From assembly GCF_001424565.1 (NCBI RefSeq), contig NZ_LMOL01000005.1:331819-395818 (forward strand): a stretch of 64,000 bases of DNA. The letters are read 5' to 3'. Below the pieces are notes generated by a model. It was not told the DNA's origin and searched no databases. It saw only the letters and a list, made by a program, of their open reading frames with translations. Source of the DNA: Arthrobacter sp. Leaf141. Its GTDB lineage: Bacteria; Actinomycetota; Actinomycetes; Actinomycetales; Micrococcaceae. Position numbers and translations under genes: made by a program. This document shows, piece by piece, positions 51,727-61,118 of this stretch. Within the stretch, counting starts at the first letter, position 1. Each line of letters opens with the position of its first letter.

Positions 51727-52875
51727 ATGGCAGCAGCGGCGGGGTACCGGCTGGACGGCAGGAAAATGGGCAGGCTGCGGCTCGCCGCCCAGGGCCTGGC
51801 CGGGGCTCCCGGCCCGGCGCCCGGCGCGGGCGGGACCGGTTTTGCCTCGGTCCCGGACGCGGTCCGCTGGATGACGGCCATGCAGGCGCAGGACCTGCCG
51901 GCGGCCATGTGGGCCGTGGGGGTCCGGGTACCCGGCGCAGGGCTGAATGATGTGCGGGCAGCGCTGAACGCCGGCACCGTGGTCCGGTCCTGGCCCATGC
52001 GCGGCACCCTGCACCTGGTGCCGCCCGAGGACCTGGGCTGGGTGCTGGAGCTCACCGCCGACAAACTGACGCGCAGCATCGCAGCCCGGTTCCGGGAGCT
52101 GGATATCACCTGGCGGGATATTGAAAAGTCCCGCGACGCTGCCCTGGCACGGATCAGCGCGGGTGGGCCGGTCAGCCGCACGGACCTGTTCAAGGAGTTC
52201 GAGGCCGCAGGGCAGCCCACGCAGGGCCAGCGGGGGATCCACCTCCTGGGGACGCTGTGCCGGCACGGCTGGCTGGTCCAGGGCCCGCTGGCCGGAAACC
52301 AGCAGCTGCTGGTGGCCTTTGACGACTGGATCCCGGTCTCGCGCCGGCTCTCCCGGCCGGAGGCCGTGGCGGAGTTCCTGCTCCGGTACCTGCGCAGCCA
52401 CGGGCCTGCAACGGTCCGCGACTTTGCCTGGTGGACGCAGATCCCGCTGACGGAAGTCCGGGCAGCGCTGGCAGGAATCCGGAGCCAACTGGTTCCGCTG
52501 GAGTTCGGCGGGACGGAGTATTGGCTGTCGCCGGAAACTGCGTCACTGTTGGACAGCGGCATCCCGGGCGGGCGTTCCCTGCTGCTGCTGCCGGGTTTTG
52601 ACGAGTTCCTGCTGGGGTACCAGGACCGCAGCCTGGTCCTCCCCCCGGAGTACGCGGACCGGATCGTGCCCGGCGGCAACGGGGTGTTCAAAAAGACAGT
52701 GGTGGCCGGGGGAGAGGTGATCGGTACGTGGGCGCGCGCAGCCACGGGGCCGGGCAAAAACCCGGGTGCCGGCGTCGTGCCCGAGCCCTTTGACCGGACC
52801 AAACCCCTGGGCCCCGCCGCCACTGCTGCCTTCAACAAGGCGGCGGGGCGTTACGAGGCGTTCCTGGCAGGCTGA
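51727..52875 (+). CDS. Winged-helix DNA-binding protein (HTH_42, YcaQ-related)
   Basis: This 382-residue protein shows the HTH_42 pattern: MQAQDLPAAMWAVGVRVPG, then VRSWPMRGTLHLVPPEDLGW and later LLPGFDEFLLGYQDRSLVL. Relatives such as E. coli YcaQ open interstrand cross-links, and related streptomycete proteins protect against cross-linking drugs. Whether this one is a DNA glycosylase or only DNA-binding cannot be told; the QxQ-like catalytic segment (MQAQD) is present at about residue 55. Confidence 0.85.
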   Translation: MAAAAGYRLDGRKMGRLRLAAQGLAGAPGPAPGAGGTGFASVPDAVRWMTAMQAQDLPAAMWAVGVRVPGAGLNDVRAALNAGTVVRSWPMRGTLHLVPPEDLGWVLELTADKLTRSIAARFRELDITWRDIEKSRDAALARISAGGPVSRTDLFKEFEAAGQPTQGQRGIHLLGTLCRHGWLVQGPLAGNQQLLVAFDDWIPVSRRLSRPEAVAEFLLRYLRSHGPATVRDFAWWTQIPLTEVRAALAGIRSQLVPLEFGGTEYWLSPETASLLDSGIPGGRSLLLLPGFDEFLLGYQDRSLVLPPEYADRIVPGGNGVFKKTVVAGGEVIGTWARAATGPGKNPGAGVVPEPFDRTKPLGPAATAAFNKAAGRYEAFLAG

Positions 52876-52883
52876 CCACTACC

Positions 52884-52909
52884 GGCGGCTCAAACCCGTT
52901 TGAGCGGCC
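52884..52909. terminator. Terminator between convergent genes
   Basis: GCTCAAAC (52888-52895) and GTTTGAGC (52898-52905) form a perfect stem extended by GC pairs. It lies between the winged-helix gene and the asd gene, which converge. Confidence 0.6.
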
Positions 52910-52953
52910 CCGCCCAAGGCCGTCCACACGGGACAGGGCCGCAGAAACCGGGG

Positions 52954-54084
52954 CTACAGGTTGCCGGTGGCGATGTTGAGCATGCGGCGCAGCGGCTCGG
53001 CGGCGCCCCAGAGGAGCTGGTCGCCCACGGTGAAGGCGCTGATGTACTGCGGCCCCATCTCCATCTTGCGGATCCGGCCCACCGGGATGTCCAGGGTGCC
53101 GGACGCGGCCACCGGAGTCAGGTCCGCCATGGACGCCTCCTTGGTGTTGGGCACCACCTTGGCCCACTCGTTGTCGGCGGCCAGGAGCGACTCGATCTCA
53201 GCTACTGACAGGTCCTCGCGGAGCTTCAGGGTCAGCGCCTGGGAGTGGGAACGCATGGCGCCGATCCGGATGCAGAGGCCGTCCATGATGATCCGGTTTT
53301 CCTCGGCGGTACCCAGGATCTTGTTGGTCTCCACCCCGGCCTTCCACTCTTCCTTGGACTGCCCGTTACCCAGATCGGCGTCGATCCAGGGGATCAGGGA
53401 GCCCGCCAGCGGCACGCCGAACTGGGTGGCGTCGATGTCGGTGCGCTGGTGCGCCAGGACCTTGCGGTCGATCTCGAGGATCGCCGATGCCGGATCGTCC
53501 AGTTCGGTGCTGACCTCGGCGTTGAGCGTGCCGAACTGGCTGAGCAGTTCGCGCATGTGCCGCGCACCGCCGCCGGACGCCGCCTGGTAGGTCATGGACG
53601 TGCCCCATTCCACCAGACCGTTTTTGAACAGCCCGCCCAGGCCCATCAGCATGCAGGACACGGTGCAGTTGCCGCCGATGAAGTCGCGGGTGCCGTTGAC
53701 CAGGCCCTTGTCGATCACATCGCGGTTGATTGGGTCCAGGACGATGATCGAATCATCGTTCATCCGGAGCGTGGAGGCGGCATCGATCCAGAGGCCGCCC
53801 CAGCCGCGGCCGCGCAGCTCGCTGTGGACCCGCTTGGTGTAGTCCCCGCCCTGGGCGGTCACGATAATGGGCAGCTTGGCCAGCGTGTCGACGTCGAACG
53901 CGTCCTCAAGCTTGCCGGCACCATCCGCAAAGGACGGGGCGGCACCGCCTGCGTTCGACGTGGAGAAAAACACCGGGTTGATGTTGGCGAAGTCGCCCTC
54001 GTCCTGCATGCGCTGCATGAGGACGGAGCCCACCATGCCGCGCCATCCGACCAGGCCGACAGAAGGGGTAGCTGCTGTAGTCAT
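52954..54084 (-). CDS. asd: Aspartate-semialdehyde dehydrogenase (E. coli-type)
   Basis: This 376-residue enzyme makes aspartate semialdehyde for lysine, threonine and methionine synthesis and for diaminopimelate. [18 protein letters not shown] is the NADP-binding start of the E. coli-type family, the catalytic Cys lies in [10 protein letters not shown] (about residue 136), and the His near [10 protein letters not shown] completes the site. The length also fits the E. coli type rather than the shorter (about 340-residue) type typical of many Gram-positives. A TAAACT -10-like box lies eight bases before the ATG. Confidence 0.95.
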   Translation of the reverse strand: MTTAATPSVGLVGWRGMVGSVLMQRMQDEGDFANINPVFFSTSNAGGAAPSFADGAGKLEDAFDVDTLAKLPIIVTAQGGDYTKRVHSELRGRGWGGLWIDAASTLRMNDDSIIVLDPINRDVIDKGLVNGTRDFIGGNCTVSCMLMGLGGLFKNGLVEWGTSMTYQAASGGGARHMRELLSQFGTLNAEVSTELDDPASAILEIDRKVLAHQRTDIDATQFGVPLAGSLIPWIDADLGNGQSKEEWKAGVETNKILGTAEENRIIMDGLCIRIGAMRSHSQALTLKLREDLSVAEIESLLAADNEWAKVVPNTKEASMADLTPVAASGTLDIPVGRIRKMEMGPQYISAFTVGDQLLWGAAEPLRRMLNIATGNL

Positions 54085-54206
54085 TCGTCCAGTTTAGACT
54101 TCACGGCCGGGAGTCGGCAGTCGGTTACGTCACTGCCGGGGTTTCGTGAAACGCGGACGACGGCGGCACCCGGCGGGGTGCGCCCGGGACCTGGCAGCGG
54201 CGCGGT

Positions 54207-54620
54207 TCAGTCGAACTGCCTGGCACTCGGCTCGGGGACCCCGCGTTCGGTGCGGAGGCGCTTCGCTTTGGCCGCAATCCCGGCCAGCCGGCCCGCGTAG
54301 GCCACACCACCCAGGCCTGCCGCGGTGAGAACCAGGGCGCCCCACATCGGGTCGCCGCCGCGGGTGGCGGGACCGGTCACCAACAGGATGGAAAAGGCTG
54401 CCACCGCAGCGAAGAAGACGGTCATCACCAGCAGGCCACCGGCTGAGCGCACTGTGGGGTGGGAACTGGCGGTCACCACGCCGAGCTCGTCCCGGGCATA
54501 GCTGTGCAGCCGGCCTCCGGTGGTGCGCATCAGGACCCGGTTTTCGCCGTGTGCCACTGCCTGCTCATGGTCCGCCCGGACCTGCTGGTCGGCGGCGGTC
54601 GGGCTGTTGCTGTTGTCCAT
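54207..54620 (-). CDS. Two-helix membrane protein of the WXG100 cassette
   Basis: This 137-residue protein has a hydrophilic N-terminus (AADQQVRADHEQAVAHGENR), then two transmembrane segments (LLVMTVFFAAVAAFSILLV and GALVLTAAGLGGVAYAGRLA) and a basic tail. ATG 54620 lies one base after the stop codon of the upstream gene, so translation is probably coupled. I know no family match. Its position suggests a role with the WXG100 protein two genes upstream, perhaps immunity or anchoring, but this is inference. Confidence 0.75.
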   Translation of the reverse strand: MDNSNSPTAADQQVRADHEQAVAHGENRVLMRTTGGRLHSYARDELGVVTASSHPTVRSAGGLLVMTVFFAAVAAFSILLVTGPATRGGDPMWGALVLTAAGLGGVAYAGRLAGIAAKAKRLRTERGVPEPSARQFD

Positions 54621-54621
54621 C

Positions 54622-55284
54622 TCAGTCCTGCCGGATCGAACGGATGCGGTCAAGGACCTGGGTGTCTGTGAGTCCGGGCTCTTCGCGGATGGCTTCCGCC
54701 GGGCCGTCCAGCACGCCGTAGCCCACTGTCCAGCCGGTCCCGGTGCGCTTGATCAGCAACTGGTTGGGGGCGGGATCCTCGAGCAGCCGCACCGTGGCCC
54801 CGCCCGAGGGGTTGTCCTCAAGGTGTTTGCGGATGATAAAGAAGGTGGCCTCGGCCGGGGTGATGTCCGGCCGCTGGGCCATGGCGAACCAGCTGAGGTA
54901 GGCCCTGGGCTGCAGCAACATCCGGTAGTCGGCGGACTCGATGGCCAGGACGTTGTCCACGGCATCGGCGGTCAGGAGATTGACCTGCACCCTTTTGGTG
55001 GCTGCCGTCAGCACAGCGGCCAGGGCAGCCACCGGGCCTTCCACGGAAAGCCCGCCGCCGGCCTCCACCCTGGCAGCGCCGCGGGCCACCAGGGATGAAG
55101 CCCCGGCGGAGAGCAGCGAGCTGTCCGCCAGCTCTGCTTCGAGCCGGAGGGCGCGGGCCGAGTCCGTAGCGGCCGGGCCGCGGCGGAGGTTCAACAGCAC
55201 AAGCAGCTCGGCGAACCCAAAGCCCGCTGCGTCCGGGAACACCTGGTCCGCGGTGGGCGGGACGGTGGTTGTCGATTCAGTCAC
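54622..55284 (-). CDS. EspG-like or other ESX-associated helper protein
   Basis: This 220-residue soluble protein has an order of strands and helices (FAELLVLLNLRRGPAA, SSLVARGAARVEAGGGLSVE, then AYLSWFAMAQRPDI) that weakly recalls EspG chaperones of type VII secretion. EspG proteins are somewhat longer (about 280 residues). No membrane segment is seen. It sits directly between the WXG100-domain gene and a membrane-protein gene. The EspG relation is a pattern judgement only. Confidence 0.6.
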   Translation of the reverse strand: MTESTTTVPPTADQVFPDAAGFGFAELLVLLNLRRGPAATDSARALRLEAELADSSLLSAGASSLVARGAARVEAGGGLSVEGPVAALAAVLTAATKRVQVNLLTADAVDNVLAIESADYRMLLQPRAYLSWFAMAQRPDITPAEATFFIIRKHLEDNPSGGATVRLLEDPAPNQLLIKRTGTGWTVGYGVLDGPAEAIREEPGLTDTQVLDRIRSIRQD

Positions 55285-55302
55285 TGGTGTTTCTCCTCAG
55301 GC

Positions 55303-56259
55303 CTAGAAACCAAAAAAGTCGCCGACGGCGCCGACGCCGTCGCTGACGGCATCGCCCACAGCTTCCGCACCGTCGGCGATCTTGCCGCCCACGTAGTTCA
55401 CGGAGTCGTGGATGACGGGGACGTTGTCATAGAGCGCCAGGGCACCGCTGGCCACCATACACGCTGTGCCGGCGGGCGGCGGAAGGAAGGAACCGGCACC
55501 CAGCAGGGCCTTCGTGGTGGAGTACGCGGCGTCGCCGTACTCACCGTCCTGGAAGGAATTGAACGCGTCGAGGCCATCGAGGCCCACACCCACTACGCCG
55601 AGTCCCTTGCTGAACCCGTCCAGGTACTTGAACGCTTTGGTGTCCTCGGCCAGGCCCAGGACGTCCTGGAACTTCCCTTCGAAAAGGCTGTTGGACATGT
55701 TGAAGAATTTGCTGAACTCGTTCGAGTTCTGGAAGGCGCGCCAAGCGGCCGGGTCCAGGTAGTCGCCGACCCGGGACTTGTGCAGCATGGCGGCCATGTC
55801 GAACACTCCGGCACGCAGGTTGGGGAAGGCCTTCGCCAGGTTGTAGATGTCCCAGCCGTTGCGGAAGGGCGAATCCGGATCGGCCAGCCAGTCCGGCCCG
55901 GACGGGTTTCCGGGGTTGCCGGGATCGGAGCCCCCAGGTCCGTTTCCGCCAGGTCCATTGCCGCCGGGTCCGCCCCCGGGTCCGCCCACCGAACTGGCCC
56001 GTTCCTGCTGGTCGGCATTGGACAGCAGCACCTTGGACACCCGCTGCAGCTGCAGGGCGGTCTTCTGCAGGAGGTTCTTGTGGCCGCCGTTCCATTCGGA
56101 GCGGAACCGGGCAGCGTCCTGGCCCTTCCACGCGGGATTGTTGTTGATCTGGCTGGTCAGCTGGGTGGACTGCTGCAGCAACATGTCGGCGGACGTGCTG
56201 AACTGCTTCGCGAGCGTCCGCAGCTGCGCCACATCCGCTCCCCACATGTTTCCTGCCAC
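55303..56259 (-). CDS. WXG100-domain protein with long C-terminal extension
   Basis: This 318-residue protein begins with a WXG100 helical hairpin (about 1-92), with the turn NNNPAWKGQDAARFRSEW carrying the W-x-G. A Gly/Pro/Asn-rich linker (about 92-122) follows, then a globular part (123-260) and a glycine-zipper-like hydrophobic tail (LGVVGVGLDGLDAF, AVGDAVSDGVGAVG) up to residue 318. This is the layout of type VII-secreted polymorphic effectors, though no known toxin domain is visible. No ESX core genes lie in the window. The two downstream genes are adjacent and may serve secretion or immunity. Confidence 0.8.
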   Translation of the reverse strand: MAGNMWGADVAQLRTLAKQFSTSADMLLQQSTQLTSQINNNPAWKGQDAARFRSEWNGGHKNLLQKTALQLQRVSKVLLSNADQQERASSVGGPGGGPGGNGPGGNGPGGSDPGNPGNPSGPDWLADPDSPFRNGWDIYNLAKAFPNLRAGVFDMAAMLHKSRVGDYLDPAAWRAFQNSNEFSKFFNMSNSLFEGKFQDVLGLAEDTKAFKYLDGFSKGLGVVGVGLDGLDAFNSFQDGEYGDAAYSTTKALLGAGSFLPPPAGTACMVASGALALYDNVPVIHDSVNYVGGKIADGAEAVGDAVSDGVGAVGDFFGF

Positions 56260-56372
56260 CGGCCAACCCCCATTTTCGTTTCACTGCAACCGCCCCGGAC
56301 GGTTCCGGCCCAGCCTAGGCGGAGCAGGCCTGCGGACGCGATGGGGCGGACTCCCCATCCAACAAGCTGTGG

Positions 56373-56591
56373 CTAGCCGCGGTCCGATTCCGCCAGCACC
56401 GCAGCCTTGCGCGCCCGGATGGTGTAGAAAGCGCCAAACGCAAACACCTGGGTCACCACCACCAGGATGATGGCTCCCGCGATCTTGTTGCCGCCCAGGA
56501 TCATGGTCAGGCCCACAATGGCGGACAAAAGCGCCAGCAGGGGGAGCAGCATGTAGCCCAGGACAAAGAGGGTTTCGGGTTTTTTCAGCAT
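56373..56591 (-). CDS. Small two-helix membrane protein
   Basis: This 72-residue protein has two hydrophobic segments (LFVLGYMLLPLLALLSAIVG and IAGAIILVVVTQVFAFGAFY) and a short charged end. It begins two bases after folA and so is probably co-transcribed with thyA and folA. No function recognised. Confidence 0.72.
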   Translation of the reverse strand: MLKKPETLFVLGYMLLPLLALLSAIVGLTMILGGNKIAGAIILVVVTQVFAFGAFYTIRARKAAVLAESDRG

Positions 56592-56593
56592 GT

Positions 56594-57166
56594 TCAGCCT
56601 TCAGTTCTTGACCACTTGGTGAAGCGGTACCGGGTGCCGTTGACGGCGGTCAGCCAGCCGTCCGGAGGGACTGAGGCGGCCGCCTCCCAACTGGTGCCAA
56701 GCTCGGGAGCGAAAGTATCGCCGTCGGTGGTTACATCGATGGTGGTGACCACCGCGACGTTGGCCAGGGCAGTGGCCTGCCGGAAAATCTCGCCGCCGCC
56801 CAGGATCCAGACCGTTGCACCGCCGTCGACGAACTGCGACTCCAGCAGCGCATCATCGAGCGAGGGGACCACCACGGCGCCGGCCGCCTCGGGCGTATCG
56901 GCCCAGGCCGGCTGCCGGGTGATCACGATGTTGGTCCGGCCGGGCAGGGGCCGGTACTTGTCCGGGAAGGAGAGCCAGGTTTTGCGGCCCATGATCACGG
57001 GGTGCCCCACGGTGAGGCGGTTGAAGTGCTTGAGGTCCTCGGGCAGGTGCCAGGGCATGTCCCCGTCCTTACCGATCACTCCGTCCGGCGTCTGCGCCCA
57101 GACCAGGCCCACGCCCGTGACGGAGCCGGCCAGCTGGGCCGTAAAGTCCTGCGGATCGGCGCTCAT
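56594..57166 (-). CDS. folA: Dihydrofolate reductase
   Basis: This 190-residue enzyme reduces dihydrofolate with [25 protein letters not shown] at the start includes the Met-20-type loop, [17 protein letters not shown] contains the Asp in the active site, and [13 protein letters not shown] and [12 protein letters not shown] are the cofactor segments. It overlaps thyA by four bases, which ties it to thymidylate synthesis that consumes its product. Confidence 0.95.
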   Translation of the reverse strand: MSADPQDFTAQLAGSVTGVGLVWAQTPDGVIGKDGDMPWHLPEDLKHFNRLTVGHPVIMGRKTWLSFPDKYRPLPGRTNIVITRQPAWADTPEAAGAVVVPSLDDALLESQFVDGGATVWILGGGEIFRQATALANVAVVTTIDVTTDGDTFAPELGTSWEAAASVPPDGWLTAVNGTRYRFTKWSRTEG

Positions 57167-57966
57167 ACGGCGATCGGGGCCTTGATGGTGGGGTGGTGCC
57201 GGTAGCCCACCACCTCGAAGTCAGCCAGGGTGTAGTCGAAGATCGAGGCGGGCTTCCGGGTGATCCGCAGCTGCGGGTACTCGTACGGCTCCCGCTCCAG
57301 CTGCTTGAGGACCTGGTCCATATGGTTCTCGTAGATGTGCACATCACCGCCGGTCCAGACGAACTCGCCGGGTTCCAGGCCAACCTGCTGCGCCACCATG
57401 CAGGTGAGCAGGGCGTAGGAGGCGATGTTGAAGGGGACGCCCAGGAACATGTCGGCCGAGCGCTGGTACAGCTGGCAGGAGAGCTTCCCGTCCGCCACGT
57501 AGAACTGGAAAAACGCGTGGCACGGCGGCAGTGCCATGTCGCTGAGCTCGGCCACGTTCCAGGCAGAGACGATGTGCCGGCGCGAGTCCGGGTTGGCCTT
57601 CAGGTTGTCCACGAGCTCGGCGATCTGGTCGATGTGGCCGCCGTCCGGAGTGGGCCAGCTGCGCCACTGCACACCGTAGACGGGGCCCAGGTCGCCGTCC
57701 GCATCCGCCCATTCATTCCAGATGGTGACGCCCTGGTCCTGCATCCACTGCACGTTGGTTTCGCCGCGGAGGAACCACAGGAGCTCCACCGCCACGGACT
57801 TGAAGTGGACCCGCTTGGTGGTGATCAGCGGGAAGCTGGTGGAGAGGTCAAACCGCAGCTGGCGGCCGAAAACACTGGTGGTTCCGGTCCCGGTCCGGTC
57901 CGATTTGTGCGTGCCGGAGGCCATCACATCGCGCAGGAGGTCTTCATATGGGGTAGGAATGCTCAC
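57163..57966 (-). CDS. thyA: Thymidylate synthase
   Basis: This 267-residue enzyme converts dUMP to dTMP with methylene-tetrahydrofolate. The nucleophile Cys lies in [11 protein letters not shown] (about residue 149), the phosphate-binding Arg in PDSRRHIV and [18 protein letters not shown], and HIYENHM near the end is the conserved dUMP contact. GTG 57966 ([14 protein letters not shown]) is the right start; the 71-residue extension is spurious. folA overlaps by four bases, a typical operon. Confidence 0.96.
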   Translation of the reverse strand: MSIPTPYEDLLRDVMASGTHKSDRTGTGTTSVFGRQLRFDLSTSFPLITTKRVHFKSVAVELLWFLRGETNVQWMQDQGVTIWNEWADADGDLGPVYGVQWRSWPTPDGGHIDQIAELVDNLKANPDSRRHIVSAWNVAELSDMALPPCHAFFQFYVADGKLSCQLYQRSADMFLGVPFNIASYALLTCMVAQQVGLEPGEFVWTGGDVHIYENHMDQVLKQLEREPYEYPQLRITRKPASIFDYTLADFEVVGYRHHPTIKAPIAV

Positions 57967-58018
57967 GCCATCAAGTCTACTGGGCAATCCCGGCCGCACC
58001 GGAGAGCCGACGCGTGCC

Positions 58019-58441
58019 TCAGGCCTTCCGGAGCCGGCCACGGAGCAGGTCCAGCAGCACCTCATCGGCCAGCCCCGCGCTCCGGCCCAGTTCGATGTAA
58101 CGGTCGACGGCGGCCAGCACCTCCGCGGGCGCCCGGCCACCCGCCGGCGTTGCGGGAGCCAGGGCGGGGTCGGCCGCACCGTGTGTTGGCAGCTGCGCCC
58201 TTCCGGTGACTACGGTGCCGCCGCGCCGGCGCGATTCCACGATGCCGGCGGCGTCGAGTTCCTTGTACGCCCGTGCCACCGTGCCGGCGGCGATCCCCAG
58301 GTCGGCGGCCAGGCTGCGCACAGTGGGGAGCCTGCTGCCGGCTGCCAGCTCGCCCATGGCCACCAGCGAGCTGATCTGGGAGCGGATCTGTTCGTAGGGC
58401 GGCGTGGCGGAGCCCAGGTCCACCGTGATCCCGGCGCTCAT
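58019..58441 (-). CDS. GntR-family regulator (YtrA type)
   Basis: This 140-residue protein has a GntR winged helix ([51 protein letters not shown]) with a short helical C-terminus, as in the YtrA subfamily. It overlaps the large membrane-protein gene upstream by four bases. An AT-rich promoter with palindromic half-sites lies before that gene, so autoregulation of the pair is likely. Confidence 0.92.
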   Translation of the reverse strand: MSAGITVDLGSATPPYEQIRSQISSLVAMGELAAGSRLPTVRSLAADLGIAAGTVARAYKELDAAGIVESRRRGGTVVTGRAQLPTHGAADPALAPATPAGGRAPAEVLAAVDRYIELGRSAGLADEVLLDLLRGRLRKA

Positions 58442-60063
58442 GCCACCGGGGCAGGGCTGCGCCGGCCCGCCTTGTGGCCGGCCAGGGCGCGGACAGGGAC
58501 CACAGCGATGACCACTCCTGCCGTTGCCAGCAGCACCCCTGCCAGGGGTGCGGCCCGCCAGGCACCTGCCCAAGGACCGGGGTCCAGCGGCCACGCCGGC
58601 AGGAGCGAAGGCGCTGCGAAGGAGAGCAGCGTGCCGGCCTGCACGGCCAAGAACGCCGCGAGCGTACGGAGCACCCGGTGCACGGTGATGGCGCGGAGCG
58701 CGGCGTCCAGGCCCTCGACTGGACCCGGGATGCCGCGGCGCCGCCGTACCAGCACCAGCGGCAGCGCGGAGAACGCCAGGACGCAGGCGCTGGCGACGGC
58801 GGCTGCCGGCCAGGACGCCGATACCCCCAGCTGGGACTGCCTGCCGGCCACCACGGCGATGACCGCCACCAGGGCCGCGGCTGCGGTGGCGGCGGTGGAC
58901 AGGATGGCGGGCGATGCCGGCTGCGGCGGCCACTGGGCAGGCAGCCCTGCGGCGCTGTGGTTCCGGGCCAGCAGCGTTTCGCCGCCGGCCACCACCGCGA
59001 GGATGGCTCCGGCCGCCACGGCCACAAAGACCGCCGGCTGCGTCCCTGCGCGGGGAACCAGCACCGCAAAAACCAGGGGGGCCAAGGCTGCCAGTGCCAT
59101 GGCGGGTCCCAGGGACACCACCAGCCGGGTGGCCGGCTGGGAGGTATCCGGTGTGGCTCCCTGCCCCCGCCCGGCCGGCCGTAGCACGGCCGAAAGCTTT
59201 GGCGGCGCCCACCACCACATGGCCAGCAGCACCACAAGGTTAAGCAGGCCGGCAACGTTGGTCCACGACCCGATGCCCAGCGCCGGGTCCGGCCGGGCGG
59301 CATGGTTGCCCGCGATGGCGGCCAGCCCGGACGCAACAGTCGCCGCCGTCCTCAGGAGCCGGTTCATGGCAATCGTCCGGAGCGTGTTGTTGTCCGCCGG
59401 GGACAGGGCTTCCACCTGCCGGCGCCTGCTGATCAGCACCAGGACCAGCCAGGTCCCGGCCACCAGCAGCGCCAGCGCCGACCCCAGCATGGCCGCCAGC
59501 TCGATACCGGGAATCCTGCCGTCCCCGCCAGCGTTCACAAAGCCGCCAGCTCCGTCCGGCCGGACCTCGTATTGCAGGGGAGCGTAGCCCTGCAGGGTGG
59601 CGAGCCAGCCGATCTGGATGGCGGACACAGCAACGATGGCCAGGGCCGTCCATGCCAGCGGACGGGGAAGAAAATCGCGGACCTGGCGCACGCCCAGGGT
59701 GGCCTGCCGCCGCGGCAGCCTGGGACCCGGGTAACTGTACTGGCCCAGGGCATGGACGGCCAGGACCCCCAGCACGGGCCAGGCCAGCAAGGGAAGGATG
59801 GCTCCGGGGTTGGACAGCGCGGCTTCGCCGCCGCGGGGCACGATGCCCGCCTGACCGGCAGGCTGCAGGGAGCTGGCCAGCCAGCCAATGACACCCACCC
59901 ATAAGGCATGCTGCGTCACTGAAACAGGTGACGTGCCGCCACCCGGAAGCCTGACCACCCAGCGCAGCACCAGGTAGATGCCCGCGGCCAGCAGGACCGG
60001 CCCCAGGAAAATTCCGGGCGGCACGTTGTCCACTGAAAAAATCAGCTGTTCATCCACCGGCAC
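58438..60063 (-). CDS. Large multi-span membrane protein of unknown function
   Basis: This protein of about 541 residues has about a dozen hydrophobic segments (for example LGPVLLAAGIYLVLRWVV, ALALLVAGTWLVLVLI, WPAAAVASACVLAFSALPLV). I place the start at GTG 60063, preceded by GGGGGCGAA, because the longer frame to 60108 crosses the promoter. It is encoded with a YtrA-type regulator. Many YtrA partners are ABC transporters, but no ATPase is seen here. It may be a sensor or transporter; no domain is recognised. Confidence 0.8.
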   Translation of the reverse strand: MPVDEQLIFSVDNVPPGIFLGPVLLAAGIYLVLRWVVRLPGGGTSPVSVTQHALWVGVIGWLASSLQPAGQAGIVPRGGEAALSNPGAILPLLAWPVLGVLAVHALGQYSYPGPRLPRRQATLGVRQVRDFLPRPLAWTALAIVAVSAIQIGWLATLQGYAPLQYEVRPDGAGGFVNAGGDGRIPGIELAAMLGSALALLVAGTWLVLVLISRRRQVEALSPADNNTLRTIAMNRLLRTAATVASGLAAIAGNHAARPDPALGIGSWTNVAGLLNLVVLLAMWWWAPPKLSAVLRPAGRGQGATPDTSQPATRLVVSLGPAMALAALAPLVFAVLVPRAGTQPAVFVAVAAGAILAVVAGGETLLARNHSAAGLPAQWPPQPASPAILSTAATAAAALVAVIAVVAGRQSQLGVSASWPAAAVASACVLAFSALPLVLVRRRRGIPGPVEGLDAALRAITVHRVLRTLAAFLAVQAGTLLSFAAPSLLPAWPLDPGPWAGAWRAAPLAGVLLATAGVVIAVVPVRALAGHKAGRRSPAPVA

Positions 60064-60084
60064 TTCGCCCCCAACGTCGTGAAT

Positions 60085-60110
60085 CAATGTACTAAGTATT
60101 TGATACACAA
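60085..60110 (-). promoter_or_regulatory. AT-rich promoter/operator before the membrane-protein gene
   Basis: An AT-rich patch, in striking contrast to its flanks, contains the half-repeats TGTA (60088) and TACA (60104), and an inner palindrome GTATTTGATAC (60096-60106). It is the likely promoter and GntR/YtrA site for the two-gene operon. Confidence 0.5.
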
Positions 60111-60138
60111 CTTGGGTTGGTCAACCGGCCGGGCCCGA

Positions 60139-61107
60139 TCAGTCGTCGAAGGGCTTGAACTGCTCCACTGCAACGATGCGGTTCCTGCCGCCGGGCGCCA
60201 CGTGGCACACCACCACCTCGCCGGGTGTCAGGAACGGCTCGGCATCCGGCAGCAGCCTGCCCAGCGGCGCGGACATATGCCGGGCCAGTTGCGCGAAAAC
60301 CGTGGGCAGCGCCGGCCGGTGGGTGCAGACCGCCACCGCGCGGTTCTTGCCCAGAAGGCCGTCAATGACGGCGGCCGTCTTTCGCGGGCTGCGGTGGTGC
60401 CGGTGCTCGGTGAGGGCTTCGGCGATCTTGACCTTGGCCCCGCTGGCCTTGGCGTACGGCGCCACGGTGGCCACGCACCGCAGCCACGGGCTGGTCACCA
60501 CGCGGTTGGGCTGCCAGGCCTGCAGCAGCCGGCCCACCGCCTGCGCCTGCCGGACCCCGGTCGCGGCCAGCGGACGGTCACCCTCGGCCCGGGTCCAGGA
60601 GGACCGCGGTTTGGCTTTGGCGTGGCGGACCACCACCAGCGGCCAGGTGTTCAGTTGGCCGCGGCTGTGCGCCTCGCGGAGGTAGTCGAGGGGCACGACG
60701 TCGGATGGGTTGGTCAGCAGGGCGGCCGCCTTTTCGGGGGTGCACCACATCACGCTGTCGACTTCCTTGCCGTCCGGCACGAGTTTGGCGCCGTTGACCT
60801 TGACCGCCCAGTAGTACACCACCTTCAGGCCGGAGGCCACGTGGTAGTGGATCGGCGGCAACGGGATGCCCAACGGCGCGGACAGCCCGATTTCCTCCTG
60901 AACCTCGCGGACGGCGCATTCGGGGACGGTTTCGCCGTCGTCCAGCTTTCCCTTGGGCCATGACCAGTCGTCGTAGCGGGGCCGGTGGATCAGGAGGACT
61001 TCCAGCTGATCGCGCGTGATACGCCACGGCAGGGCGCCGGCCGCCGTGACGGCGATCGGTTCCCCCGGATGGTCCGTCTGGTCGGCTGTGAGTGCATCGC
61101 TTGGCAA
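60139..61107 (-). CDS. mutT1: Nudix hydrolase fused to histidine phosphatase (MutT1 type)
   Basis: This 322-residue protein joins a Nudix domain (Nudix box GKLDDGETVPECAVREVQEE continuing to IGL) and a histidine-phosphatase domain with the RHG-like VVVRHAKAKPRSSW and a later CTHRPALP. Mycobacterial MutT1 of this form hydrolyses 8-oxo-dGTP and related compounds. The TTG start at 61107 follows AAGGG and avoids overlap with ppk. ppk lies directly upstream, giving the same gene order as in M. tuberculosis. Confidence 0.88.
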   Translation of the reverse strand: MPSDALTADQTDHPGEPIAVTAAGALPWRITRDQLEVLLIHRPRYDDWSWPKGKLDDGETVPECAVREVQEEIGLSAPLGIPLPPIHYHVASGLKVVYYWAVKVNGAKLVPDGKEVDSVMWCTPEKAAALLTNPSDVVPLDYLREAHSRGQLNTWPLVVVRHAKAKPRSSWTRAEGDRPLAATGVRQAQAVGRLLQAWQPNRVVTSPWLRCVATVAPYAKASGAKVKIAEALTEHRHHRSPRKTAAVIDGLLGKNRAVAVCTHRPALPTVFAQLARHMSAPLGRLLPDAEPFLTPGEVVVCHVAPGGRNRIVAVEQFKPFDD

Positions 61108-61118
61108 CTCAGGGGCCC

